The notes: generated by a model from the sequence alone, not told the origin. A stretch of DNA of 64,000 bases from Immersiella caudata (GCA_030512335.1 JAULSU010000005.1:4545501-4609500); one strand, 5' to 3'. Shown: positions 32,500 through 44,913, numbered from the stretch's first letter. Numbers and translations: made by a program.

Positions 32500-35262
32500 A
32501 TGGAACTAGGACTCTTCCGGTGCGGCTTGTGTAACCGCCACTACAAACGAACAGACCATTTGGCCCGCCATGTACGCTCCCGTAAGTGGCTACTAAATCC
32601 AAAAAAAAAAGAAAAAAAAAAGAAAAAGGACGTTAATAACATAAGATGCAGACATGCAAACCAAACCTCACCAGTGCCACATCTGCGCCAAAACATTTGG
32701 CCGAAGGTATGCACTTCCACCCTCCTCTAGGGGAGCGGCTGGTGATGGCTTGGCTGAGACACCTAGGGACCTCCTCAAGCGACATGTCACGGCCCACGAG
32801 ACCTCCCAGGAGAGAATGCGACTCCGTTACGCAGGCCAAGAAAAGCGAAGAGTGATGGACCGGGTATCCCGAGCCTGTCGACCCTGCGGTGTCGGCCATC
32901 TCCGCTGCAGCGAGGAGAAGCCATGCCGTCGTTGTGAGCAAAGAGGCATCGAGTGCGTTTGGGACTCTCCAGGTCCCCCCGTGACATGTACGCCTCCCAC
33001 GACGGAGCAGTCGGGTTTAACTCCGGATACTGCGGCGTATACCGGGCAGTTATCTCTGCCGTGGTCTGTACAGAACTCGACGCCCGCGCAGTGGCCGTTA
33101 CTGGGATTCGGCAACACACAAGAGTCCGACTTTGACTTCATGAGCATGGGCCTCAACGACATTGATCTGCGGCTTTTAAACGAATACAACACCAACCTGC
33201 CATTTGAATGGGAAGATTTCCTCCAGGTCGACACACATGCAGAGTCGTCAGATCACCGCGACGTGTCCCTACACGCGTACTGGAAATTCCGACCGAGTTC
33301 GTTCGTCCGACAATGGCACAGCAGAAGAAGGGAATTTGTCTCTCCCTTCTATTGGCTCAGGGAGTGAATCTCCCGAGTCGCGCATCAAACTTGACAGAAG
33401 GACAACGTGCGCCAAGCTCAGCGTCACGATGCGGGATCGAATCGTAGCCATGGTAGCAAAGACGTGTAAAGCTGAGAATCTGATTCGGGCTGTGTCGTCA
33501 TTTCCTTCGGTTAAGTTGCTGGATACGCTGGTGCAGTATTATCTAACTTCGCCCATTACGCAAGCTGATTCGTTTCTTCACGCGGCGACGTTTGATCCGA
33601 ATCGGAAAAGACCTGAGTTATTGGCTGCCATGGCCGCCGCGGGGGCTGTGCTCACTGCGGATCCGGCACTGACCAAGCTTGGACTGGCCATTCAGGAGTG
33701 TATTCGTGCTGCTGTGCCTTTGATGGTGAGTCCCCCCATTGACGAAGTAAGAAAAAAAAGCCCCCCCCCCGCAGTACACCGCTGACCAAGAGCAGTGGGA
33801 AGCAGATAACTCAACTATCCGCGACCTCGAATTATCCCAGGCATACTTCATCGCGCTGGAAATCGGTTTATGGAGCGGACTCAGCCGCAAGGTAGAAATC
33901 GCCGAGAGCTTCCTCCAAATTCTCATCACCATGCTCCGACGAGACGCCAAGTTCCGCCACGCTCGCTACCCCGAAACTTCCGTCCCAGAGACAGAGGCAG
34001 ACGAAGATACGGATACGGCCACACTCCAGGAGACCTGGGACACTTGGATCCACCAAGAATCGTTTAAACGGCTCGTCTTCCGCGTCTTCCAGCATGACAC
34101 GGCTTCGTCTATCGCGCTACTCGTCAATCCGTTAATTTCGTATGCGGAAGTCTCGCTGCCGTTTCCATTTTCCTTTTCACTTTGGGCGGCTTCAACACCA
34201 GACGCCTGGAAATCTCTTCTGCACACACACGTCAATACAACTTGCGCGAATCTCACCACATACCTCGAGGACCCCGAACAGTTCTCCCCGGGGGGTACTT
34301 TCAGCCGAACCGTGGACACCACCGTCGTTCGACTTGCCTTTGTGTCCTGGATTTGGCGTTCAGCATGGGAGTCTATCCAGCTTGACTCTTTCATGCAACG
34401 GTGCTCCCCCTCCAATACGATTACGCAGCGTCAAAGCAGGAACAGAAATACCCTCCTACCGACTCCGTCTTCCCGACTCGACGACCTGAAACGGATAATC
34501 TCGCGGTTTCAACTTCTAGGTCCCCATCCTCCCCTGACCGCACATCAAGACACGACCTTGGCGACGACAGTCCACTTGCACATTCAAACCACCCTCTTGC
34601 ATTTACACGCCCCACTGGAACAGCTACATCTTCTGAGCGGCATCGAAGGGCATGCCCGCGCAAACGAAGTTCATATTAGTTTAAGGCAAGCAGAGAATGG
34701 ATGGGTTCATTCCGAATCCGCCCGGATTGGTATATGTCACGCCGGACGGATCCTCAAAGTTGCAAGGGGGCTTCCGGCGGGGATGGTACTGGGCATCCGA
34801 GCGGTCATGGTATTCCAGGCGGGGTTGGTGTTGTGGGGGTATGGGATTTTGAAGTCTAAGGGGGAAGAGAAGGGGGGGGGAGGGGAGGAAAAGGGGGATG
34901 GCGGGGAGGGAGGGGAGGACGAGGGTGGTGACGGTGACGGTGATGACGGTGTTAGTAGGACTGGAAATGCAGATGGTAATGCTGAGAATGAAATGGTGGT
35001 TATAGTCGATGATGAGGACGGTCTACAGTTGGAAAGGTTCAGAGTCCTCGGACGCGGGAAACCATATATACGCGGTCCGGTCTGTGAGACTCAGAGCGAC
35101 GAGGAGCTTGTAGACGTGGGGCGACCGGCGGATGTGATGGATGTGGTGATTGGGGTAATGAAGGGGAATCATGAGGGGGTTCCACGGCCGCCACTGGTAG
35201 ACAGTTTAATTCGGCTGGTGATGGAGATGAAGTGGTGGGATGGAGATTGTGGGGCATCATGA
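32500..35262 (+). CDS. transcription factor with C2H2 fingers plus a Zn2Cys6 cluster
   Basis: The exons recognised are 32500-32581, 32652-32706, a third from 32767, one ending at 33725, and 33796-35262. The first two encode two C2H2 fingers (FRCGLCNRHYKRTDHLARHV and HQCHICAKTFGRR, then DLLKRHVTAH). Next comes a Zn2Cys6 cluster CRPCGVGHLRCSEEKPCRRC followed by EQRGIEC, with the canonical spacing C-x2-C-x6-C-x5-C-x2-C-x6-C. A Fungal_trans-type middle region follows (MRDRIVAMVAKTCKAENLIR, ITQADSFLHAATFDPN). The step between the frame ending WEDFLQ near 33226 and the frame containing DNGTAEEGNLSLPS near 33310 needs one more intron or a one-base indel, and I could not fix it. Residues encoded at 34856-34970 form a Gly/Glu/Asp-rich insert. 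This dual-finger class exists in filamentous fungi. The targets are unknown. Confidence 0.78.
34856..34975 (+). repeat. purine-rich low-complexity coding tract
   Basis: This is a G/A-rich stretch inside the last exon of the transcription factor. It encodes a flexible Glu/Gly/Asp-rich loop in the C-terminal part of the protein. Length variation here would not disturb folded domains. Confidence 0.7.
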
Positions 35263-35844
35263 CACTTCTGGTAGATAGGTACTTAACTGTAAACCCCTAC
35301 CCACAATGAAGGACAGCCCAAGATGCTGCCCCTGGTGGCTACAGAGAGAAAGAGGACAATGAAGATTTGACAAAACCGAGTTGTTCCTGGTCTGCTTGTT
35401 CCCGGCCTGCTTGTTCCTGCAAGTCGCTTCCACCAAATCCAGCAACGGCGAGAAAATCACTGAAAATGCAATGTATTTCACTTTCTTGTCCACATTCTCG
35501 GGAGGTGGGCCCGAGCCCACAAGTTATCCGGGATGGCGGGGCAGCCCGGCCGCATGGGAAGTGGAGGACCCGGCCGGGCCGAAGTGGAGAAGTCACCCGC
35601 CTGGAAATACGGAAGAAGGGAGGCAACGGAGAAATAGCACAAAATACCTCAATGCGATTCCGGCGGGCGGAGGTAGTATTGAAAATTAACCTCTTTAAGC
35701 CTGTTCAACGCCAATGCCGGTGCTCTTGCCGACGTCGAGGTTGTGGTCCACGATTACAATGCATATAGAACCCCAAGGAAACTGAGGAAAGACTGGAGAG
35801 GAAACTAGCATCGCAGTAGCAACCTGAACCTTCAATCTGTCACC
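35263..35844. other. intergenic promoter region of the GH55 gene
   Basis: No gene was seen. Confidence 0.5.
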
Positions 35845-38365
35845 ATGCGTCATCTGACACTGCTCTTGGGCTTGGCAGCCAGCTTGATGGCGGTCGAAAC
35901 CGTCGCAACGAACCACTCTGCGGGCTACTGGTACGAAGCCATCCAGCACAACGGCATCAACACCGAAACAACCAACGCCAAGTACCTCGTGTTTCGAAAT
36001 GTCAAGGATTTCGGGGCCAAAGCGGACGGTATCACTGACGACTCTGCCGCCATCCAGAAAGCCATCAACACCGTCGATGGGTCCACCGGCACCCGTAATG
36101 CAGCCGGTTCCCTCACGGGTAGCCCCGCCGTCGTCTACTTCCCAGCCGGAACCTATCTCCTCAAGACAGGCCTCAAAAACATCATGGGAACCATACTGAT
36201 GGGCGACCCGACCAACCGACCCATCCTCAAGGCAGCCCCTGATTTCCGAGACAGGGTCGTCCTGGCGGGTCACGGTACCAGCGCAGGCGGCCTAGTCTCG
36301 TTCTTCTACGGAATCAAGAACTTCGTTCTCGACTCGACCGCTGTGTCTCCGACCAAGACAATTGTTTTGCTTGAGAACAATGTCAGTCAGGCGTGCCAGT
36401 TGTCCAATGTCATGGTCAGCATGCCTGTTGGTGCTACTGCCCATACCGGCATCGTCACGGCGGGTCAGCTTATGCCGCTTCTCATGAACGATATTCAGAT
36501 CGTCGGTGGGGGGGTTGGATATTTGGCGACGGCCCTGCAGCTGCATCTGAAGAGCTGGCAGTTTACTAGTATGTGCCCTTTGCTGTACCTGAAGTGGCTT
36601 TCAGTGTAATTCATGGCTGACGGGCAACATCCAGATGTGCAAACCGGCATCAAAGTCTCCGACACGCTTACCCAAGCCACGTTTCAGGGGCTCCAGTTCG
36701 GTGGCTGCACCGTTGCCATTGACGCATCAAGTGGAGGCAGCGGTCATCTCACCGTGATAGACTCATCTGCGGTCAACACTCCGACCTTTTTACTCGCCGC
36801 AACGACGACAACCATGCAGGGATCCCTGGTGCTGGAAAATGTCATTGTCGACGCCTTGGTGTCAACGGTACTCCCCCCCTTTCCACAGAAACTAGGTACC
36901 TACCGCGCTAACTAGGGATCCCAGACAGTCAAAATTGGATCCACCACCGCTCTCACCGGCTCTGTCGCCCCAGGAACCACCTGGATCCGCGGAAGCATCT
37001 ACACCAACACCACCTCCAGCCAAACAGTCTCCCCCAGTACAACCCACCGCACCTCTCGCCCTCCCATCCTCATCAACACAACAACCTACTCCTACCACAC
37101 CGTCTCCCCCCCTACTTACGCCGACATCCCCCCCTCCCAAATCCTCAACGTCAAATCTATCCCCTCTCTCCCCGTACTCGGCAACGGTATCACAGACGAC
37201 ACATCCAATCTCCAGTCGATCATTCTCTCCGCAGCCAAAAACAACCAAGTCCTCTTCTTCCCGCACGGCGTATACATCTTAACTGATACACTCTACGTCC
37301 CCCCCGGCAGTCGCATTATTGGGGAAGCCTGGACCCGAATAACCCCCCGCGGGTCCAAATTCACCGATGTCAAGAGACCCCGTGCTATGATCCGCGTCGG
37401 TAACGCAGGGGAGATAGGTACAGCGCAGGTGTCTGATTTCCTAATGTACGTCCCAAGCGGAAGTGAGAAGTTACCTGGGTTGGTCATGGTAGAAGTAAAC
37501 ATGGCAGGGACTAAACCAGGAGATGTGGGGTTCTTTAATACGCATTTTATGATGATGGGCGGGACCGCGAGGTTGTGTGTGCATTTGAAGGAGACGGCGT
37601 CGGTGTATTGGGAGAATTCGTGGGCGACGGCGCAGGGGAATGGAGTGGGTGGTCCGGGGTTTGCGGGGGGTTTTTTAGTGGAGGCTAGGGGGGGGACTTG
37701 GATGGTTGGTGTGGGGAGTGGTATGGTTTTTTCTCTTTTTCTCTTTTTCTCACTCTGTCTCTGTCTCCCCCCCCCTTGCTCAACAATACTCATTCAACAG
37801 GGCCCAAGGAGTACTTCTTCTGCTTTAAATGAGACAAACACTGACAATGAATATAACAGAGCACCACTTCCTCTACCAAATCAACATCCACTACGCCCAA
37901 AACGTCTTCCTCGGCCTCGAACAAGGTGAATCCCCCTACTGGCAAGGCGCAGGTAACGCCCTACTCCCACCCGCCCCCTTCACCGCTTCGCTCCTCCCCA
38001 GCGATCCCGATTTCACCTGGTGCCCCGCAACCGACGCAAAGTGCCGCATGGCGCTATACCAATACGTCACCAACTCAAGCGGTATCAACCTCTACGGCGG
38101 CGCCTTTTGGAACTTTCGCGCTGGGCCGTCGCAGGGACTGTGCAGTGGGGATTGTCAGACGAATGCAGTGCTGTATGAGAATAATAAGGAGATGTACAGC
38201 TATGGAATTGCGACGATTAATGATAGGAATATGGTGCTGGAGACGGGACCGCGTGGGAGTGTTAAGACGGTGGGGGCGGTGAGGGATGCGAATTTTGGGG
38301 AGCCGTTGCCAGGGTTTACGATTCATAGGCCGGCTTTTGTGGCGGGTTATTTGAGGCAGAGTTAG
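35845..38365 (+). CDS. glycoside hydrolase family 55 beta-1,3-glucanase, secreted
   Basis: Four exons (35845-36568, 36635-36867, 36925-37720, 37860-38365) join in phase to 752 residues. A signal peptide (MRHLTLLLGLAASLMAVETV) is followed by two pectate-lyase-like beta-helix domains, the hallmark of GH55. Domain 1 starts NVKDFGAKADGITDDSAAIQ with VVYFPAGTYLL. Domain 2 starts near residue 440 with NVKSIPSLPVLGNGITDDTS and LFFPHGVYILTDTLYVPPGS. The region GFLVEARGGTWMVGVGSEHH followed by FLYQINIHYAQNVFLG is also typical. The last intron (137 bp) is pyrimidine-rich. GH55 enzymes release glucose or short products from beta-1,3-glucan (callose or fungal wall). The C-terminus is FVAGYLRQS. Confidence 0.88.
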
Positions 38366-38733
38366 AGTGTTGGCAGGTTCGCTGGTTGAGGTTTGTAGTA
38401 GGATGAATTCAGCGCCTATAATAGATCAAGACTGCTAGCTATTAATCCGGCCCCTGAATGCGCGCCGCCCCCGTTCCCAAGCGAAGGCGCGGCTCGGGCT
38501 TATAGAGTGCTCCTTTTGTTTTTTTGCGTAGCGCACCTGATATGAAGCACAATGTTTGGCCCGATGCGACTCGGCAACTACCCCATCGATGCTGCTCAGA
38601 ATGTTCACTTTCAGTACGAAAATGATTCCTCGCACACACAAACAAAAAGCCCATATTTGAAGGGCATTTGAAGCCAGTGTGCTGTGAGCGGAGGGTGCAC
38701 CTACCTGCCCGCCTTCTCCACCGGGCAGGCTAC

Positions 38734-41097
38734 CATGGCCTCAACACAAACCTCCCTATTTCCATCCGAGCCGCAGATTGGCCACGAAGTCTACAACAAT
38801 GTGAAGCTCTCCACAACCAACCAAAAGGAGATCCGGCTCCTTCGGCTCTTTCCCGGTTGGGGCCGCCAAAGGATTAGGGTCGAGCTCTTTGTTACCCTAT
38901 TGAGAATGCCGGGGAGTTTATGGCTCTTTCCTATGCCTGGGAGTGGGCAACCAGTGGGCAACTAGTGGCCAACCTTCTATTAGACTGAACGGGATATCAT
39001 TCCCCGTATATCAGAATGTTTTCGGCGCTCTGAAGAAGATACGCCTACACTGCTGTGGCGCGGGTTCTGTTGCCCCGATCCACGTTTGGATCGACAGCAT
39101 ATGCATCAATCAGGGCTCTACCAGCGAGAAGAGCCACTAGGTTCCCTTGATGGCCGACATCTACCGGGGTGCCTCCAGGGTCGTCGTCTGGCTTGGGCCC
39201 TGCAACAGCGGAGACTTCCTCCTCTTGGGACTTTGGCAAGGATCAATACTAGACCTTGAGGAGGCGGAAAACACGGACCCCTACGTTGCCCTTGAGACCC
39301 CCGGGATCGATGTGAGGCCGTTTCAGTGTCGCTCGGCTATTTCACCTAAGTTCGAGATAATGAGGAAAGAATCAAGTCCGAAGTTACCAAGGGTTCAGAC
39401 TGGGACAAGGGCGACAATGGCAACGATTACTATGAGTACGATGATAACGACGACCTCGAGCACGACGAAATTTTCCCAAAAGACAGTCAGGAGATGACAA
39501 AGAGAGAACTGAAAGCCGTACTCAAACTCTACGGGAGTCTTTGGTTCCGCCGAACATGGATCTTGCAGGAGGTTTCCCTGGCCGGGGAGACGCCCCTGGT
39601 GCCCTGGGGCGGTGGGCAGATCAACTCCAAGAATTTGATGGTCCTCGCGAACGAACTGCTCCGCAGCGAGATGTTCTCAGGATCTTTTCGATTCGAGGGG
39701 CAGTATCCCGTAGAAAGTCTGGAAACCCTCAACGCCATGCTCTACCGGCTTCACGATGCGTGCTATCACGTCTGCGCTGTTGTTTCGGCTATCTGGGAGA
39801 CATGTCAAGCCTTCAATGCTCGCGGCGGCGATAGTTTATCCATGGGGTTGCTGATAGAGAAAACCACGTCCTCGCTCGTTTCAGATCCGCGCGACAAAAT
39901 CTACGGCATCCTCAGCGTTTCTATCGAGCAAGCCCAAGGCGACATTCCTGTGGAGTACGATAAGCCTGCGGAATGGGTATATATGAAAACTGTCCTCCAC
40001 ATCATTGCCAAAGAAATGGGCTTCACAGATATTCTCTCTGGTTCAGAACAACCACAGCAACATCCGCTCAGGCTGGCCAACATGGGTTTCCAATTTCTCC
40101 AAACTCAGTCATCAAACTGCAAGGCCTCTAACCCAGGCTTTCTTCAAGCGTAACTACATCTACAAGGCCTCGGGAGATCTCTATCTTTGCCACTTTGACA
40201 ACGACGTGCCGTATTATCGCAGAACCCTTATCGGTCTTCGTGTCGACACCGTCAGCCTTGCTACCGAGGCCACGGAGATACCTGGCGCGAACTTACAGTG
40301 TCTCCAAAACGAAGAAGCTTTTATCCCTCGGCTTCAACATGTGGTAAATCTGTTCCATGGCAATGGGAATTCAGGAAGGGTCCCTAACCCAGACACAAGG
40401 TATGAGCCCAGGGTAAGTCGCCGCACCAACAGCAGCGGCAGCGACAACAAAGACGACAACCAGCAGGGCCGGAGGTTCCCAGACCCTACGGATGAACATC
40501 CACTGCTGAGATGCCATTTGGCGTTGCATGATTGATAACATTACGAGACCAAACGGCCTTGCGTATAATCCGACACCTGACGATTTGTCCGCCGCGGAAG
40601 AGTATGGAGGGGCGCTGCGTGACTGGATTCGACGAACACTCCGTGCACATCACCAGAACCTCTGGGAACCAGGGTCAGATGCGACGCCTCTGGGCCATGG
40701 CGACGACCAGTGGGACGTGGATAGTTCAAGCAATGTGCCGTTCGAGGTGCTAGGGCTGTCACACCGCGAAAAGCTGTTGCGGCGTCTGTGCCACATCATG
40801 GTTGATCACAAGGCTTTCTGGACTAGTCATGAATGGATCGGGTTCGGACCTCAGCTGATGGAACCGGGCGACGTCGTGGCTGTTCTCGCTAGTGGTGATG
40901 TTACCTTTATACTCAGGGAAGACCGGAACAGACCAGGATGTTTCTTCGTGGTTGGAGAGTGCTATGTTGAGGGGTTGATATTTGAGGAGCTCTTCAGGGG
41001 TGTGCTCCTGAACTTCGAACCCGAGGAGGGCTATGGGGGTACTAGAGTCAGTCGTGCTGGGGAAGAGAGGTTTGGAGTGGAATTCCCTAGTGGTTAG
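38734..41097 (+). pseudogene. HET-domain gene broken by several frameshifts and a stop
   Basis: The start is MASTQTSLFPSEPQIGHEVY and runs to KEIRLLRLFPGW. The sequence must then change frame to read ENAGEFMALSYAWEWATSG, and again for VWIDSICINQGSTSEKSH. A TAG at 39138-39140 interrupts that HET core just before VPLMADIYRGASRVVVWLG, where glutamine (CAG) is usual. Another shift lies between about 39235 and 39355. An acidic linker (NDYYEYDDNDDLEHDE) leads to LYGSLWFRRTWILQEVSL. Further shifts occur near 40050 and 40520. The last segment, 40528-41097, ends GVEFPSG. HET proteins control vegetative incompatibility. With at least five lesions this copy is non-functional. It is not closely similar to the HET gene at 20.7 kb. 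Confidence 0.85.
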
Positions 41098-41203
41098 GTT
41101 GTTTTAGATAGTTTCTTCCTGGTCTGAACGGACGGGTTTATTGCCTCCGCTTCATATTCAGTTTCTTGGTCATCTTGAAGATGAGGCCTCTATGTCGAGA
41201 TTG

Positions 41204-42256
41204 CTATTTCGAGATAGCAGGCACCTGGATCTTGTCCAAGTCATGATGCTCAACACTCCACCCTTCGCCCTTCGCCCCCGAGACAAACCACCTCGAGGCA
41301 GACTCATTCCCACGGAGAAGCCACTGCGCCAAATACACACCAGCCATGCCAAACCGGCCCGCATTCACCTCAGGGAACGTTGCCGTGTGCCCGACAGGGA
41401 GATTGCCCTTCCAAGCCGGAGTTCCCTGCGGAATCACCTTGAAGTCGCTCTCGGCCTAGTACATTGCCAGTCAGTCAAAACCTGCAAGCATGACCCGAAA
41501 TCCGGCGATATTCTGAGCAAAGGTGACTTACCGAAGGATACGCCATATCACAAGTACCACCGACAAAATAAAAAACAGGCTTTTTCAGCCCCCTCAACGA
41601 AACCGCAGACCCCCCAATCATACTCGACCCCGAGTTAAAGATACCCACCGATGTAACCCGCTCATCACCCGCGTTCTGAATGGCAAGAAGTCCTCCACAG
41701 CTCTGTCCCCAGACAGCAAGTTGGCTGGCATCAAGATGCGAGTAATTCCCTGTCCCGGCAACCTTGACGGCCCAGTCGATGCCCTGCTTCATGGTAGCCG
41801 CGGTGACGCGCTCGTTTGTTCCCGTGCCGAGCTTGCCTCCTGCGAGGACGACGATGCCGTATGAGGCAACTTGACCAAGGAAGGCCTGGAAGATGGCCCC
41901 GTCGCCGAAGCATTGGCCGTTACCCCAGACGATGACGGGCATTTTGAGGCCCGCGGGGTTCTTGGGTTGGTAGACTACGTGGTTGGGGAGGGTGGGGTCG
42001 GAGAAAAAGTGCTGTGATAACTGGTAAGTTGGAAGCTGGCGGAGGAGGATGATGGTGCTTACGGATTTGTACGGGCCAGTACCGCCGGTCTACACACATC
42101 ATTAGAAAGACTGTTTGATAACCTCAAAAAGAATGGCAAACTTACCGACGGCGTGATGGTTCTCGGGGGCGCCGTGTTGACGCAGGGCGCAGTCTCTGCT
42201 TGAGGAAGTGCTATCGCCAAGGCGGAAAGCAAAAGGGGAACGCAGAGGAACTTCAT
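41204..42256 (-). CDS. secreted alpha/beta hydrolase (lipase/PET-hydrolase-like fold)
   Basis: Four exons: about 42146-42256 (signal peptide MKFLCVPLLLSALAIALP), a 27-nt exon TGGTGPYKS near 42064-42090, about 41532-42012, and about 41204-41455, giving roughly 290 residues. The nucleophile elbow is AVWGQSCGG (GxSxG form GQSCG). The oxyanion side is MPVIVWGNGQCFGDG, and GIVVLAGGKLGTGTNE follows. The last exon holds GNLPVGHTATF, a likely catalytic-His region, and LAQWLLRG. The fold resembles chlorophyllase/PHB-depolymerase/cutinase-like secreted hydrolases of fungi. The natural substrate is unknown. Confidence 0.75.
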
Positions 42257-43065
42257 TGCGAAGAGAGTAGTTGGCTGCTTGTAGACGCCTTGAATTTGTT
42301 GTAGATGGTGCCTACCTACGCAGACCGAGGCAGATTCGGAGCAGAACCAGTGGGGCTTTACATACTTCCAGAGCCCTTCCTCTCCCTTTTGGCTGACAGC
42401 AACTCCACGAATATCCCCGCATATCGACCTTATTAACAACATCCCGACGCAATTCCCGAGGCAAATTTTCCGCAAATTCTTGCTGCAATTACCCAGGTAT
42501 GTCTAAGGTATAAAAAAGGCTGGCGGCGGAAGGCGTGACTGGAATCACAACATCCCGAGTCCGTCCTCCACTCTTCCGGTCTCAGCCCCACATAATTCGC
42601 CGGGCCCCACTGTTCGCCGGTCACCCGGACGGCTAGAAGCGGAGGTAGTCAGAGCAGCTTTTGGAGAATTGAAGGGAAGCATGCATAGTGAATCAAGACT
42701 TGAAGATTCTTAGTATTAGGGTGCAGCTTCGATATCCCTTCACCCTCACCAGTGCCAGACTCCAGAGCGACAAGGAAGAATAATCATATCCTCGTGACAA
42801 CATTAACGATAGTCGCACATTGTGCATAATACTATTATACATAAACCAAAGTCCCTTTCCATGCCCCGGGCTATCCCTTTTGGTATAATGACGCCCTGAT
42901 GCACCCCTGAACGCCGCAAAGCAAATCCAACCCGTCCTTTCCGTGTTCCTCCAAGAGTGTTCTTCATAAGCCTCATATTTTCTAGTCCTCCATTCCATTA
43001 CCTTAGCCCGTCGATGCTCTCCCTGATACCAGGCGCCCATTCATGTCACCCTCATGTCAACCCGG
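42257..43065. other. divergence/convergence spacer
   Basis: It holds the hydrolase promoter (near 42257-42500) and the 3' flank of the sugar transporter. No gene was seen. Confidence 0.5.
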
Positions 43066-44913
43066 TTATAACGCCCTCGGCGCATCCTCCCTCCTCCTCC
43101 TCCTCAAAAACTCTTCATGCTCCGCATTGTGATATACCTCCTTCTCCACCTGCCGCATATCAATCTGTGCCACTGCCTCGTCACCATCAAAAATCCTGGC
43201 GACCTCTTCGAGTGTCGGTCCCCTAGTCTCGACGTAGACGAAGTAGACAAAGATGAGCTGGAAGGTATCCCAGATGGTGTAGAAAAGCATGAAGTTCCAG
43301 TGGTTTGGCAGTCTGTCCCAGGCGAGTTTGTTTGTTTGGCTGCAACCAGTTAGTCTCGTCTCATGAAGAAGGGGGGGCAGCAGTGTTAAAGGGGGGACTC
43401 ACTTTCCAAGCGCCAACACAGCCTGCACGGTAATATTCATAATCATCATCCCCTTTGCCCTCAAATGAAACGGCAACACCTCCAACGCATACGCCACCAA
43501 CAGCCCCGAAAACCCAATATCGTAGAAGATCCCAAACAACCAAATAAAGCCAAACTGCGTATACCCCCACACCATGTTCGTCTCGTCCGTCATCTCATAC
43601 AGCGCCCCCGTGACCGTCCAACACGCCATCGAAAACACCATCCCAAATGTCGATACCAGGAACAGCGGCCTCCTTCCGAACCTGTCGACATTCAGCGCCG
43701 CGGCAATAGTAACAAACAAATCCAACGCAATCTTTCCCGCCGACATCGCTAACTTCTGCTTCTCCTGCTCATCTTTGAGTCCGGCACCTTGGTAGATAAC
43801 ATTCATGTAATTCGAAAACAGCGCATTGCCGCTATACTGGCTAATCACACCCAGACTAATCACAATTGCCAACCGCCAGCGATTCCCCCTTGTGCGTATG
43901 AAATCAACGTATTTCGTACCCTTGTCGATATCCTTTTGGATCTTGATGGTTTCTTTGATCTCACGGAATTCGAACTGGACAGTAGCGTTGTTGACGTCCC
44001 CGCCGGCGTGCCACTTTGCAAGGGTGCGGAGTGCCTCTTCGTGACGATCCTTGTTGATGAGGTAGCGGGGGGACTCGGGGACGAACCAGATTCCAATAAA
44101 TTGGATTAGGGAGGGGACAACTTGGAGGAAGGTGATGGCGCGCCAGGAGTAGTCGTTCATGATGTTGATGGTGCCGAGGGCGAGGCAGCTGACAAAAAGG
44201 GCGCCGGCGTTCCAGAGGCAGTTGTATATTGCGGTGACGACGCCGCGGTGTTGGGGGTGGCAGATTTCGGTGAGGAGGAGGGGGGAGGCCATTTGTGAGA
44301 GGGAGTTGCCGAATCCGAGGAGGAAGCGGCCGCCCATGTACACTACCAACCCATTAGAGAAGATTGTGAGGTAACAGAGAAAAGACTTACTGCCGTAGCC
44401 GTTGCAAAAGGCCGTCAGGAAACCGCCCGTCATCATGATGACGGATCCAATGAGGATGGCCACGCGTCGGCCGTACGTGTCGGCGATGTGGGGCGTGATG
44501 AAGAAGGACAGCACCGAGCCTATGTTGAACATGTTGACCATGATGCCCAGCTTGCTGTTGAGAATCGGATCCTCCGGGTCGGCGCCTTCCTGGAGCTCCG
44601 GGAAGAAGTAATAGTTCCACGCCCGGATGTGCTGCGAGATATTGAGGAGCATGCCGTCGTAGCCCGTGGTCGCCGAGGCGATCATGAGAATCGTGGTGAG
44701 GCCGTAGAGCTTCCGCAGATGGGGTTCCCGCATCCAAAAGACGCGCTGGAAGAGAGGCTGTTCGACGCCATCGTCGAGTTCGAACTCCTCCGAGGGGGAT
44801 CCTGCCTGGCGAGAGTCGGACGGGGGCTCCGAGGGCCAAGATGTGATGGTGTCCCTGGGGTTGGACCCCTTCGGCGCCATTTTGCTGCCTTGGTCTTTGC
44901 GTCTGATAGGCAA
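43066..44913 (-). CDS. MFS sugar porter (hexose/lactose-permease type)
   Basis: Three exons (44391-44913, 43403-44342, 43066-43339) join in phase to 578 residues, typical for the sugar porter family. A second in-frame ATG 33 bases downstream could also be the start. Twelve membrane helices are expected. Visible family signatures are ATTGYDGMLLN in helix 1, ADTYGRRVAILIGS between helices 2 and 3, MGGRFLLGFG, PESPRYLINKDRHEEALR after helix 6, DRFGRRPLFLVSTFG between helices 8 and 9, and the end of helix 12, VYFVYVETRGPTLEEVARIF. The join ALGNQTNKLAW across the last intron matches the family. The 48-bp first intron is a multiple of three and has no stop codon. The protein resides in the plasma membrane and most likely takes up a mono- or disaccharide. 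Confidence 0.93.

Noticed and set aside
37721..37859. Extra small exon inside the last GH55 intron (open segment after an internal CAG acceptor at about 37800)
   Set aside because: Including it ends in a TGA. Skipping to the acceptor at 37859 gives the family sequence GVGSEHHFLYQ in phase.
8182..41097. TAA/TAG reassigned to glutamine instead of nonsense mutations
   Set aside because: Reading these stops as Gln restores several frames, but intact genes in the same window end in TAG or TAA at the expected place (P450, GH45, GH55, the four-segment membrane protein), and the affected genes also carry frameshifts.
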